Numbered from the stretch's first letter, positions 36,537 through 46,665 are shown. The stretch: 64,000 nt of DNA from Salinispirillum sp049115955 (GCA_049115955.1 JAGDZJ010000015.1:186001-250000); one strand, 5' to 3'. Notes: a model not told the origin generated them from the letters alone. Translations and numbers: made by a program.

Positions 36537-36552
36537 GTTTCCTATTGGAAAC
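36537..36552. promoter_or_regulatory. Candidate gcv operator (gcvT side)
   Basis: GTTTCCTATTGGAAAC is a near-perfect dyad (GTTTCC, four bases, GGAAAC), 58 bases before the gcvT start. Confidence 0.65.
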
Positions 36553-36610
36553 ACGATGAACTTGGTGCATCATGGGCAAAAATTAAACACCCCAGCATAA
36601 GGTGATCTCC

Positions 36611-37738
36611 ATGACCGAACAGACTGCGCTGCTTACCACCCCTCTGAACGATCTCCATATTGAACTCGGTGCCCGTATGGTGCCTTTCGCTGGCTATTCC
36701 ATGCCGGTTCAGTACCCCTTGGGAGTCAAGCAAGAGCACCTGCATACGCGTGCCGCTGCAGGTCTGTTCGATGTGTCACACATGGGCCAGTTGTGGTTGA
36801 AGGGTGACAATGTCGCGGCCGAGCTGGAAAAGCTGTTGCCGGTTGATGTGATTGATTTGCCCGTGGGCAAACAGCGTTATGCGTTGCTGACCAGCCCGGA
36901 AGGCGGGATTTTGGATGACTTGATGGTCACCAACTACGGTGATGCAGGCTATTACATGGTGGTCAATGCGGCCTGCAAAACGCAGGACATCGCGCATCTG
37001 CGTCAACACCTGTCTGCCAGTGTGCAGCTTGAGGTGTTGGAAGACCGCGCCTTGGTGGCGTTGCAAGGCCCCAAGGCGGCGGAAGTGCTGAGCCGTCTTA
37101 ATTCTGATGTGGCGTCCATGGTGTTTATGGACAACCGGAAGATTAAACTCGACGGGGTCGACTGCTACGTTTCCCGCAGCGGCTACACCGGTGAAGATGG
37201 CTACGAAATCTCTATCCCGAACAGCGACGCCGTTCGCCTGTGCCGCTTGATGTTGAATGAAAGCGAAGTGGAGTTTATTGGCTTGGGTGCGCGCGATTCG
37301 TTGCGCCTTGAAGCGGGCCTTTGTCTGTACGGTCACGACATGAACGCCACGACCACGCCACTCGAAGCCAGCCTTATTTGGGCCATTTCCAAAGCGCGTC
37401 GTGCCGATGGCGAACGTCCCGGAGGTTTCTTGGGCGCCACCGTGATTCTGGATCAGATCGCCAAGAAGAACTGGACGCGCAAGCGCGTGGGCTTGAAAGG
37501 CCAAGGTCGCGCGCCGGTACGCGAAGGCGCTGAATTGTTCGACGCTGAAGGCAATAAAATCGGTGTGGTGACCAGCGGCACTTTTGGCCCCAGCGCCGAA
37601 GCCGCCGTTGCCATGGGCTATGTACTGACCCCACACAGTGCATTAGAAACGGAAGTCTTCGCCGATGTGCGTGGAAAGAAACTGCCGATGACGGTGAGTG
37701 CCATGCCCTTTGTGCCGCAACGGTACTTTCGTGGTTAA
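36611..37738 (+). CDS. gcvT: Glycine cleavage system T protein (aminomethyltransferase)
   Basis: The enzyme transfers the methylene group from aminomethyl-GcvH to tetrahydrofolate and releases ammonia. This 375-residue protein has GARMVPFAGYSMPVQY and LFDVSHMGQL at the N-terminus, SRSGYTGEDGYEI, and GLGARDSLRLEAGLCLYGHDM, all standard. ATG at 36611 follows AAGGTG; an upstream in-frame codon at 36602 is less likely. The stop lies in the first unit of a 13-bp tandem repeat. It is separated from gcvH-gcvP by the regulator. Confidence 0.95.
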   Translation: MTEQTALLTTPLNDLHIELGARMVPFAGYSMPVQYPLGVKQEHLHTRAAAGLFDVSHMGQLWLKGDNVAAELEKLLPVDVIDLPVGKQRYALLTSPEGGILDDLMVTNYGDAGYYMVVNAACKTQDIAHLRQHLSASVQLEVLEDRALVALQGPKAAEVLSRLNSDVASMVFMDNRKIKLDGVDCYVSRSGYTGEDGYEISIPNSDAVRLCRLMLNESEVEFIGLGARDSLRLEAGLCLYGHDMNATTTPLEASLIWAISKARRADGERPGGFLGATVILDQIAKKNWTRKRVGLKGQGRAPVREGAELFDAEGNKIGVVTSGTFGPSAEAAVAMGYVLTPHSALETEVFADVRGKKLPMTVSAMPFVPQRYFRG

Positions 37739-37773
37739 GCATCGTGGTTAAGCATCGTGGTTAAGCATCGTGG
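37730..37773. repeat. 13-bp tandem repeat across the gcvT stop codon
   Basis: Three exact units of CGTGGTTAAGCAT and a partial fourth. Unit one contains the last two gcvT codons and the TAA stop, so copy-number change would leave the protein unaltered. Confidence 0.95.
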
Positions 37774-37842
37774 GTGAGCGTCCCTCATTCTCCAAGCTGT
37801 CTAACTTAAAAAAGCTTAATTCTATTGCTTTTGAAATCATTC

Positions 37843-37857
37843 ATAGCTATTGGCTAT
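37843..37857 (+). promoter_or_regulatory. Candidate OxyR half-site pair upstream of ahpC
   Basis: ATAG, seven bases, CTAT matches one half of the OxyR consensus (ATAG-N7-CTAT). The next half downstream is poor (TTTA...CAAT at the right spacing). OxyR control of ahpC is known in many proteobacteria, so the position is meaningful. Confidence 0.5.
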
Positions 37858-37961
37858 TGTATGCTTTAAGAAGATCAATTTTGAAATGTCACGCAAACCC
37901 CGTACGATGCAACCTGTTTTCAACCACTAACGTTTAATATTAAACCTTAAGGAGCATGTTA

Positions 37962-38519
37962 ATGATCAACACTGAGATCAAGCCATTCACAGCTACCGCT
38001 TTCAAAAGCGGCGAGTTTGTACAAGTAACGGAAGCTGACGTAAAAGGTAAGTGGGCAGTATTTTTCTTCTACCCAGCCGACTTTACCTTCGTATGCCCAA
38101 CCGAACTGGGCGACCTGGCTGATCACTACGAAGAGCTGCAAAAGCGTGGCGTAGAAGTGTTCTCTGTTTCAACAGATACCCACTTCACGCACAAAGCATG
38201 GCACGACAGCTCTGAAACCATTGGTAAAATCGACTACTACATGCTGGGCGACCAGACTGGCACCATCACCAACAACTTCGGTGTAATGCGTCCAGGTCAA
38301 GGCTTGGCAGACCGTGCTACTTTCTTGGTTGATCCAGAAGGCATCATCCAAGCAATGGAAATCACTGCAGAAGGTATTGGCCGTGACGCCGAAGACCTGA
38401 TGCGTAAAGTGAAAGCAGCGCAGTATGTTGCATCTCACCCAGGTGAAGTTTGCCCTGCGAAGTGGAAAGAAGGCGAAGCGACTTTGGCGCCATCCCTCGA
38501 CCTAGTTGGCAAAATCTAA
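37962..38519 (+). CDS. ahpC: Alkyl hydroperoxide reductase C (typical 2-Cys peroxiredoxin)
   Basis: This peroxiredoxin of 185 residues reduces H2O2 and organic peroxides. The peroxidatic cysteine is in DFTFVCPTELGDL and the resolving cysteine in HPGEVCPAKWKEG. The ATG at 37962 is chosen for AAGGAG 7 bases upstream. AhpF, encoded 450 bases downstream, regenerates it. A hairpin and a family A repeat lie between the two genes, so they are likely expressed unequally. Confidence 0.96.
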   Translation: MINTEIKPFTATAFKSGEFVQVTEADVKGKWAVFFFYPADFTFVCPTELGDLADHYEELQKRGVEVFSVSTDTHFTHKAWHDSSETIGKIDYYMLGDQTGTITNNFGVMRPGQGLADRATFLVDPEGIIQAMEITAEGIGRDAEDLMRKVKAAQYVASHPGEVCPAKWKEGEATLAPSLDLVGKI

Positions 38520-38644
38520 TCCAACGTCGTCTGCGGGTGAACTGCTTTGTTGTGGTTTGCGCTCAACCTTTCGCCTACCAAGTTGGTATGTCTCAGGTTT
38601 CGCTTAAACCACGCCGCGCATTTCACTCCGCAGCCTGTGTTGGA
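38520..38644. other. Nested imperfect palindrome after ahpC
   Basis: TCCAAC (38520) pairs with GTTGGA (38639-38644), CTGCGG with CCGCAG, GTGGTTT with AAACCAC, and ACCAAGTTGGT lies in the middle. It starts one base after the ahpC stop and looks like a long structured 3' UTR. It does not match family A or B by eye. Confidence 0.5.
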
Positions 38645-38690
38645 TATCAGTTTCGGCCTCGCTAACGCTTTGGGGCTGTATGATACCTAA

Positions 38691-38714
38691 GCCCGAAACA
38701 CTCTGTTTTCGGGC
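38691..38714 (+). terminator. Hairpin between ahpC and ahpF
   Basis: GCCCGAAA pairs with TTTCGGGC around an 8-base loop, followed by TGCTTTAACC. Probably a terminator or mRNA end for ahpC. Confidence 0.6.
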
Positions 38715-38828
38715 TGCTTTAACCCCAGAATTTTATGATCGACGGTTATTCTGCTGCTCTTTTGCTGGCTGGAACGAGGAAGCTTTGCCTTTTGTTTGCG
38801 CAATAGCTACCACCGTCACAAACTCAGG

Positions 38829-38965
38829 GGGCTTCTAAAAACGTAACGAGCGACGGACTGGCAAGGCAAAATTGGGTGAGAACGCGCAGTTTACCGTGTG
38901 TAAATGAGCATTTGAAACCAATTTTAACGCTGCCAGGACAAGCGCAGTAGTTTTTAGATGTGCCC
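38829..38965 (+). repeat. Family A palindromic repeat, copy A3 (ahpC-ahpF gap)
   Basis: Begins GGGCTTCTAAAAACG and ends CAGTAGTTTTTAGATGTGCCC (in two parts). The internal dyad is AAAATTGG against CCAATTTT, with a TTTAC...GTAAAT centre. It ends only 8 bases before the first possible ahpF start codon, so the ahpF ribosome binding region lies at its edge. Confidence 0.85.
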
Positions 38966-38973
38966 GTAAACGG

Positions 38974-40533
38974 ATGAATATGATGTTAGATGCAACCTTG
39001 AAACAACAGCTGGACGCCTACCTGCAACGACTCGTGAATCCGATTGAGTTGACGGTAGCCGTTGATGACAGCGCAAAATCGCAAGAACTGTTCGAGCTGG
39101 CGAAAGAAATCGAAGCCCTGAACAGCAAGATCTCTTTAACCGTACTGGACAACCCAACGGGTCGAGTGCCGCGCATGGAAGTCGGCCCACAAGGCGAGCA
39201 AGCTCGGGTGACCTTTGCGGGTATCCCCATGGGACACGAATTTACGTCCTTGGTGTTGGCACTGTTGCAAGCGGGTGGTTATCCGTCGAAAGAAGATCAG
39301 ACTCTACAAGATCAAGCGAAAGGCTTGAGCCGAGAACTGAACTTCGAAGTGTACATTTCGTTGTCGTGCCACAATTGTCCTGACGTTGTGCAGGCGATCA
39401 ACTTGATGGCGATTCTGAACCCGAACGTCACGGCTACAATGATCGACGGCGGCGTCTTTCCGAAAGAAGTGGAAGAGCGCGGCATCATGGCCGTACCCAC
39501 ACTGTTCTTGAACGGCGAAGAAATTGCCAATGGCCGTATGACGTTGGCGGATATCCTGAATAAAGTCGATGATGAGGCGGACGCCAAAGCCGCAGCTTTG
39601 TTGGCTGAGAAAGCGCCCTTTGATGTGTTGGTTGTGGGCGGTGGCCCCGCCGGAGCCGCTGCTGCCATTTACGCGGCGCGTAAAGGCATTCGTACCGGTG
39701 TTGTAGCCGAGCGTTTCGGTGGTCAGGTATTGGATACGCTGGCGATTGAGAACTTCATCTCTGTAAAAGAAACCGAAGGCCCGAAAATGGTCGCGGCGCT
39801 GGAAGAACACGTTCGCCAGTACGAAGTGGACATCATGAACAGCCAGAAGGCCGTCGCCTTGCGCGAAGGCAGCGATGGCTTGAAAGAAGTGGAGTTGGCC
39901 AACGGCGCCGTGCTGAAAAGTAAAACTGTTATTTTGGCGACCGGTGCCCGTTGGCGCGACATGAACGTGCCGGGTGAACAGGAATACCGCACCAAGGGTG
40001 TGACTTACTGCCCACACTGCGATGGCCCGCTGTTCAAAGGCAAGCCTGTCGCGGTAATCGGTGGTGGTAACTCTGGTATCGAAGCGGCGATTGATTTGGC
40101 TGGCTTGGTAGACAACGTCACCGTACTGGAATTCGCCGATACGCTGCGTGCGGATGCAGTATTGGTGCGCAAAGCGGAGTCGATGAAGAACATTCGCATC
40201 ATCAAAGAAGCGCAAACCACCGAGGTGGTGGGTGCGGACGGCAAAGTGAAGAGCCTGACGTACAAAGATCGCGCCACGGACGCCATGCATGAGCTGAACG
40301 TAGACGGCATCTTTGTACAGATCGGTTTGGTGCCGAACACCGAGTTCTTGAAGAACAGCATCGAACTGACGCCGCGCGGGGAGGTCATCGTCGACGCACA
40401 CGGCCAGACGAGTATGAAAGGTGTGTTTGCCGCCGGTGACGTTACTACGACACCGTACAAGCAGATCATTGTGTCGATGGGTTCAGGCGCGACCGCAGCC
40501 TTGGGGGCGTTTGACTACCTGATTCGTAACTAG
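38974..40533 (+). CDS. ahpF: Alkyl hydroperoxide reductase F (flavoprotein, AhpC reductase)
   Basis: This 519-residue NADH-dependent flavoenzyme re-reduces AhpC. The N-terminal double thioredoxin-fold domain has its redox pair in SCHNCPDVVQA, and the FAD/NADH part has VVGGGPAGAAAAIYAARKG, the second disulfide in CPHCDGPLFKGK and the GDVTTTPYKQI motif. The protein probably starts MLDATLKQQLDAYL at 38983, as AhpF usually does, but ATG at 38974 and 38980 are in frame. The ribosome binding site is weak and the gene starts against the edge of a family A repeat. Confidence 0.95.
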   Translation: MNMMLDATLKQQLDAYLQRLVNPIELTVAVDDSAKSQELFELAKEIEALNSKISLTVLDNPTGRVPRMEVGPQGEQARVTFAGIPMGHEFTSLVLALLQAGGYPSKEDQTLQDQAKGLSRELNFEVYISLSCHNCPDVVQAINLMAILNPNVTATMIDGGVFPKEVEERGIMAVPTLFLNGEEIANGRMTLADILNKVDDEADAKAAALLAEKAPFDVLVVGGGPAGAAAAIYAARKGIRTGVVAERFGGQVLDTLAIENFISVKETEGPKMVAALEEHVRQYEVDIMNSQKAVALREGSDGLKEVELANGAVLKSKTVILATGARWRDMNVPGEQEYRTKGVTYCPHCDGPLFKGKPVAVIGGGNSGIEAAIDLAGLVDNVTVLEFADTLRADAVLVRKAESMKNIRIIKEAQTTEVVGADGKVKSLTYKDRATDAMHELNVDGIFVQIGLVPNTEFLKNSIELTPRGEVIVDAHGQTSMKGVFAAGDVTTTPYKQIIVSMGSGATAALGAFDYLIRN

Positions 40534-40574
40534 GTTGCCGACAAGGCTCTGGCGCATAACTCTGCGTCGCCCCC

Positions 40575-40610
40575 AAAAAGCCTGACCGTAATGATACGGT
40601 CGGGCTTTTT
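40575..40610 (+). terminator. Rho-independent terminator after ahpF
   Basis: AAAAAGCCTGACCGTA pairs with TACGGTCGGGCTTTTT with one mismatch around ATGA, giving a strong bidirectional terminator. Confidence 0.9.
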
Positions 40611-40697
40611 GTATTTGAGCAAGGGCTGCGACGGCTGTCCATGATTGGTGTAGTGCTGTTAGTATAGTTTGTATTAGCGAAATGTAAGGTTTCTAAA

Positions 40698-41264
40698 ATG
40701 CATAAAGTTTGTCGGGTGGCTTCATTTGGGCTGCTATGCTGCTGCGCCCTAGTGCTGTCGGCCGCCGTGGGTGCGACGGCACCGTCAGTTTTTGATCCTG
40801 CTCGCTTATTGATGCAGGGTCAGAACTCACTGAGCCAAAGCGATGTTGAGGAAATACTTGGTAGTGCCATTGCTGCTAACATTCGAGTGCCTGCAGAGCA
40901 TCTTGGCGTAGCCTTTTATGACATGCGCTCTGGTCAAGCCTTCGATCGCACTGAAATACGCGCGCTAATGGGAGCCGTACGCCAAGATGGTGCCTATGAA
41001 CTGTTAGCGATGGTTGAACAGTTGACGGGAGGTCGCTTGCCGCTTGCCTTGGAGCAGTTGCAGGATTTGATGGATGCGGCTTATTTAGCGAGCATGCGTA
41101 ACCCGCCAGCCTATATTGATATAGAGTTTTATGATCGCCGTACCGGGCCAACGGGTATCGGCGGCGGCGTATCGGGGAGCACACCAGAATGGCAGCCGTC
41201 TCCCCCTAGTTCATCGAAAAGTCAGTCGCGCAAACAGCGTTTGCGCGACAGTAGGGGCATGTAG
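40698..41264 (+). CDS. Secreted protein of unknown function
   Basis: I do not recognise this 188-residue protein. It has an N-terminal signal sequence (hydrophobic stretch ending SAAVGA near residue 26), a helical middle (LLMQGQNSLSQSDVEEILGSAI and later LPLALEQLQDLMDAAYLA), a GIGGGVSGS-type glycine-serine tail and a strongly basic C-terminus (KSQSRKQRLRDSRG). The repeated phrases AFYDMRSGQ and EFYDRRTGP suggest an internal duplication of about 75 residues. It converges on the DUF1338 gene. Confidence 0.6.
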   Translation: MHKVCRVASFGLLCCCALVLSAAVGATAPSVFDPARLLMQGQNSLSQSDVEEILGSAIAANIRVPAEHLGVAFYDMRSGQAFDRTEIRALMGAVRQDGAYELLAMVEQLTGGRLPLALEQLQDLMDAAYLASMRNPPAYIDIEFYDRRTGPTGIGGGVSGSTPEWQPSPPSSSKSQSRKQRLRDSRGM

Positions 41265-41268
41265 GCCG

Positions 41269-42072
41269 TTACATCGTATTCGTGGAATCAAAGATCTTGT
41301 CCGCGTTACCCTCGATGAAGCTGTCGAACAGGATGCCATCTGGCTGGACATGCCGACGGGCGAATTCATAGAAACAGCTTGGGATCGTCCGCGTTTCACC
41401 GCCAGCAAAGGTTACCTCTACCTTATCCGCCATGGTTGACGACTGTTCCAGGAACAGCGCTGGAGAACCCTTCACCAAACCACCGACTTGATTCAGGGCA
41501 TAACCCTCGTCCAACAACAGCTGATTAACCTGCTCGATGGTGGAGAAGTGTTTTAGATGGTTAATGCTGACCGTAAAGTGGTTGGCCTGCATGCCCATGG
41601 TACCTAGCCAAGCCGCGTATTCACTGTGTTCCACCAAGGTTGAGTAGTCGGCTTCGCTGGGCATATCCCACAGACGTTTTTGCCAGAAAATCTCTGGACC
41701 TGTTACCGCATCCGCTGGAATCTCGGCGATCAGGCGGTGCAATATGTCTTGGCAATCGGCCGGTAACTCGTCGATCAGCAGCTCAGACAGAAAAATCTTT
41801 GGTGCATCTGTTTCAGATACATGCTTATAGCAACGAGCACGTAGGTGCTTGTTTTCAAAACGGAACGCGCCATAGGCTTCGTAACCCATTGCGGTGAGTT
41901 GTGGCTCTAATTTATCCAACGCTATGGGGGACTGTGCAAAAGTGCGAAACGCCACATGATCATTGATCACCTCTTCACCGCGGGCCGTAAACAGTGCTTG
42001 AATGCGCTGTGCTTGCGGGGTGACATCAGTGTAGGTATCCCACAGCTGAGCAAAAAAATCGTTAACCTGCAT
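41269..42072 (-). CDS. DUF1338 family protein (2-oxoadipate dioxygenase/decarboxylase HglS-like)
   Basis: This 267-residue protein matches the DUF1338 family, whose characterised member HglS converts 2-oxoadipate to D-2-hydroxyglutarate in lysine breakdown using a vicinal-oxygen-chelate fold. The metal ligand histidines are likely those in NDHVAFRTF and ANHFTVSINHL, and the C-terminus has ILFDSFIEGNADKIFDSTN. ATG at 42072 is preferred because GGAG stands 9 bases before it; ATG 42087 would add five residues. It is shorter than characterised HglS proteins, so the substrate may differ. A LysR gene is transcribed divergently. Confidence 0.78.
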   Translation of the reverse strand: MQVNDFFAQLWDTYTDVTPQAQRIQALFTARGEEVINDHVAFRTFAQSPIALDKLEPQLTAMGYEAYGAFRFENKHLRARCYKHVSETDAPKIFLSELLIDELPADCQDILHRLIAEIPADAVTGPEIFWQKRLWDMPSEADYSTLVEHSEYAAWLGTMGMQANHFTVSINHLKHFSTIEQVNQLLLDEGYALNQVGGLVKGSPALFLEQSSTMADKVEVTFAGGETRTIPSCFYEFARRHVQPDGILFDSFIEGNADKIFDSTNTM

Positions 42073-42149
42073 TGAGGGTTTCTCCATAGACGAGTCAATA
42101 GGCTGCTACTTTAGTCATGATCTAATGGCATGGCAAAAGGTAAAAATAC

Positions 42150-42182
42150 ATGTTGTCATGCCTAAAACGCATGTGACATCAT
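42150..42182. promoter_or_regulatory. Candidate LysR operator dyad
   Basis: ATGTTGTCATGC against GCATGTGACATCAT is an imperfect inverted repeat in the 148-base divergent gap between the DUF1338 gene and the LysR gene. Confidence 0.4.
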
Positions 42183-42220
42183 GGGTTATTGATTTCTATG
42201 GCTAGAAAGGGTGCCTTGCT

Positions 42221-43099
42221 ATGCGCCGCTATATTCCGTCGTCAACTGCGCTGACCTGCTTTGAAACTGCAGCACGTCACCTCAGTTTCACCCGCGCGGC
42301 ACAGGAGCTGCACCTGACGCAAAGCGCCGTAAGTCGCCAAGTGAGCAAGCTGGAACAATTTTTAGGACGAAAATTGTTCATTCGTTTGAATAAACGGCTG
42401 ATGCTTACGCAAGCTGGCATCACTTACTACAAAGACGTCGTGGCGCTGCTCGATCAGATGGAAAACACCAGTTTGCGATTGGTGCAGCGTGAAGACGAAA
42501 AAACCACATTGACGCTGTCTGTGCTGCCCACGCTGGCTTCCTATTGGTTGATGCCGCATTTGGCAGCGTTTCAGCGTGCCCATCCGCAATACCATTTAAC
42601 GCTACTGGCGCTGGATGAGATGGACGCTATAGATCCCGAGCGTGTTGACGTCATTGTACATTACGGCGGTGATCATTGGCCGCGTGCCCAGTCGCACCAC
42701 CTTTTTCATGAGCAGGTTATCGCCGTGTGTGCTCCGGACAAAGTGGCAGAGCCTGACACGGATTGCCTACGGTATCTTCCTTTGCTGCATTTATCGACGC
42801 GCAGTAGTGCGTGGCCAGATTGGCTTGAGAAACGGGGCATTGAACGCACCGAGCTGACGGGGCCGACCTTTGAGCACTTTCATATGCTATTGGAAGCGGC
42901 TAAGCACGGCATGGGCGCCGCGATAGTGCCGACGGTGCTGGTAGAGCAGGCATTGCACGAGGGCAGCTTGATTGCTCCGTTTGGCGACGCGCTGGATACG
43001 CAACATGAATACTTGTTGTCGTACCCAGCGGATAAAGCCGATCAGGAACCCGTGGTGGCATTTCGAGATTGGATTTTAGAGGCCGTGCGGCCTTTATAG
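42221..43099 (+). CDS. LysR-family regulator (GcvA-like subgroup)
   Basis: This 292-residue regulator has a winged helix over residues 8-66 (LTCFETAARHLSFTRAAQELHLTQSAVSRQVSKLE) typical of the GcvA/AmpR group, plus an effector-binding domain. It is divergent from the DUF1338 gene, its most probable target. Its stop overlaps the thiolase stop tail to tail by about 6 bases. Confidence 0.87.
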   Translation: MRRYIPSSTALTCFETAARHLSFTRAAQELHLTQSAVSRQVSKLEQFLGRKLFIRLNKRLMLTQAGITYYKDVVALLDQMENTSLRLVQREDEKTTLTLSVLPTLASYWLMPHLAAFQRAHPQYHLTLLALDEMDAIDPERVDVIVHYGGDHWPRAQSHHLFHEQVIAVCAPDKVAEPDTDCLRYLPLLHLSTRSSAWPDWLEKRGIERTELTGPTFEHFHMLLEAAKHGMGAAIVPTVLVEQALHEGSLIAPFGDALDTQHEYLLSYPADKADQEPVVAFRDWILEAVRPL

Positions 43100-44275
43100 T
43101 GCTTCTACAGCAATAGCGGTGGCTTCGCCGCCGCCAATACACAGTGAAGCAACACCTTTTGTTTTGCCGTGCGTTTTCAGAGCATGCAACAAGGTAACCA
43201 GAATGCGAGCACCGCTCGCGCCGATGGGGTGGCCCAGAGCACAAGCACCGCCGTGTACATTCACCTTGTTGGGGTCCAGTTTCAGTTCCTGAATAGCCAA
43301 CATGGTGACCATGGCGAAGGCTTCGTTGATTTCATACAAATCAACGTCGTCTTTGCTCCAGCCTGCCTTAGCCAGCACTTTTTCGATAGAACCGATGGGT
43401 GCGATGGTGAATTCATCGGGCATACGGGCATTGGTGGCATGGGCGACGATGCGGGCGATCGGCTTGAGGCCTTGTGCGGCAGCATCACCGGCACGCATGA
43501 TGACCATGGCGGAAGCACCATCAGAGATGGAACTTGAATTCGCGGCGGTCAGGGTGCCATCTTTGGCGAACGCGGGGCGCAGCGTGGGCAGCTTTTCGAC
43601 GTTGGCGCGGAACGGCGGTTCGTCGGTGTCGACCACGGTTTCGCCCTTGCGATCTTTAATGGTTACAGGGGCGATCTCGTTCTTGAATGCACCACTTTCC
43701 ACAGCTGCTTTGGCTTTTTCGATGGAGCGAATGGCAAAGTTGTCCATGTCAGCTCGCGTCAGGCCGTATTCGTCCGAGGTTTTCTGCGCGACGCAGCCCA
43801 TGGCTCCGCCGCCGTAGGCGTCTTCAAGGCCGTCGAGCATCATGTGGTCCATAACTTGGCTGTGGCCCATGCGCATGCCGAAGCGGCCATTAGGCAGCAG
43901 GTAAGGGGCCATGCTCATGTTTTCCATGCCGCCAGCGACGACGACGTCGGCGCTGCCTGCTTTGACGAGGTCATGTGCGAGCATGACGGCTTTCATGCCG
44001 GAGCCGCAGACTTTGTTCATGGTCATGCAGGCGACGCTGTCAGGCAGGCCAGCGCCACGAGAGGCTTGGCGGGCGGGGGCTTGGCCCAGTCCGGCAGGCA
44101 ATACGCAGCCCATGATGACTTCATTCACCAACTCCGGTTTGATACCAGCGCTGCTGACAGCAGCCCGAATGGCGGTAGCACCCAAGTCGGTACTGCGGAC
44201 GGTGCCAAGGTTACCACCCATGGCACCTGTGGGTGTCCGCTGCGCAGACACGATGACGATATCGTCGTTATTCAT
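43094..44275 (-). CDS. phaA: Acetyl-CoA acetyltransferase (thiolase)
   Basis: This biosynthetic/degradative thiolase of 393 residues interconverts two acetyl-CoA and acetoacetyl-CoA. The acyl-binding cysteine is in MNKVCGSGMKA, the catalytic His in GGACALGHPIGASGAR and the second Cys in SLCIGGGEA. ATG at 44275 follows GAGGAAAG, whereas the open frame extends upstream into repeat B4. It works with the acetoacetyl-CoA synthetase encoded upstream, splitting acetoacetyl-CoA to acetyl-CoA. It might equally be named atoB. Confidence 0.9.
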   Translation of the reverse strand: MNNDDIVIVSAQRTPTGAMGGNLGTVRSTDLGATAIRAAVSSAGIKPELVNEVIMGCVLPAGLGQAPARQASRGAGLPDSVACMTMNKVCGSGMKAVMLAHDLVKAGSADVVVAGGMENMSMAPYLLPNGRFGMRMGHSQVMDHMMLDGLEDAYGGGAMGCVAQKTSDEYGLTRADMDNFAIRSIEKAKAAVESGAFKNEIAPVTIKDRKGETVVDTDEPPFRANVEKLPTLRPAFAKDGTLTAANSSSISDGASAMVIMRAGDAAAQGLKPIARIVAHATNARMPDEFTIAPIGSIEKVLAKAGWSKDDVDLYEINEAFAMVTMLAIQELKLDPNKVNVHGGACALGHPIGASGARILVTLLHALKTHGKTKGVASLCIGGGEATAIAVEAL

Positions 44276-44319
44276 TGTTCTTTCCTCTATGGTTCTTGGA
44301 CTTGCATATCTGATCCACC

Positions 44320-44428
44320 GACTGAAGAGGGGTATGCCTTTACGGGGACGCCGTGAAAGCATCCCTGCTGGCTCGTTGCGGACGTCCTGTCCGCAAACGC
44401 CCCTTTAAAGGCATACCCCTCTTCAGTC
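44320..44428 (+). repeat. Family B composite palindrome, copy B4
   Basis: Perfect 23-bp arms at 44320-44342 and 44406-44428 (inner end GGGGTATGCCTTTA) enclose GGGGACGCCGTGAAAGCATCC, GCTGGCTCGTTGC and a small hairpin TTGCGGAC...GTCCGCAA. The arm sequence has no similarity to the arms of other copies. It lies 45 bases upstream of the thiolase start. Confidence 0.9.
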
Positions 44429-44543
44429 TCAGTTCGTCGGCACTTTACCAACCAGTAAATGATCCGATAAATGTTCTCATTCAAATGATGCATATCGCAT
44501 CGAGGGCTGGCCTGAGATAACTTGAACTTGCTGATGCGCTATC

Positions 44544-44661
44544 GGTTGGGGTGGGTATTAGGGGGTGTCATGGGGCGTTTGTCACCATGGATGGTGACAA
44601 CGAGCCCCCATGGATGGGTTTACGGCGTCCCCAAGACACCCCCTAGTACCCACCCCAAACC
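44544..44661 (-). repeat. Family B composite palindrome, copy B5 (opposite orientation to B4)
   Basis: Arms beginning GGTTGGGGTGGGTA and GACACCCCCTAGTACC pair over about 26 bases with one indel and one mismatch. Inside are GTCACCATGGATGGTGAC and the reversed core CATGGATGGGTTTACGGCGT. Together B4 and B5 fill most of the 395-base gap between the thiolase and acetoacetyl-CoA synthetase genes. Confidence 0.88.
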
Positions 44662-44670
44662 TGGTTAAAG

Positions 44671-46620
<1,950 letters not shown>

Positions 46621-46665
46621 CTCGCTCTCCTAATACTTATTATGTTGATAGATTAACTCATTTTG

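Noticed and set aside
36266..36610. Glycine riboswitch before gcvT
   Set aside because: No tandem aptamer pattern is seen; the space is occupied by a family A repeat and a short dyad, with only 58 bases between dyad and start.
39304..40401. Long minus-strand frame of 365 codons opposite ahpF
   Set aside because: It mirrors the ahpF codons and has no recognisable domain; ahpF is certain. The same applies to long frames opposite gcvT (36776-37636) and carB (57558-58259, 59463-60365, 59678-60379).
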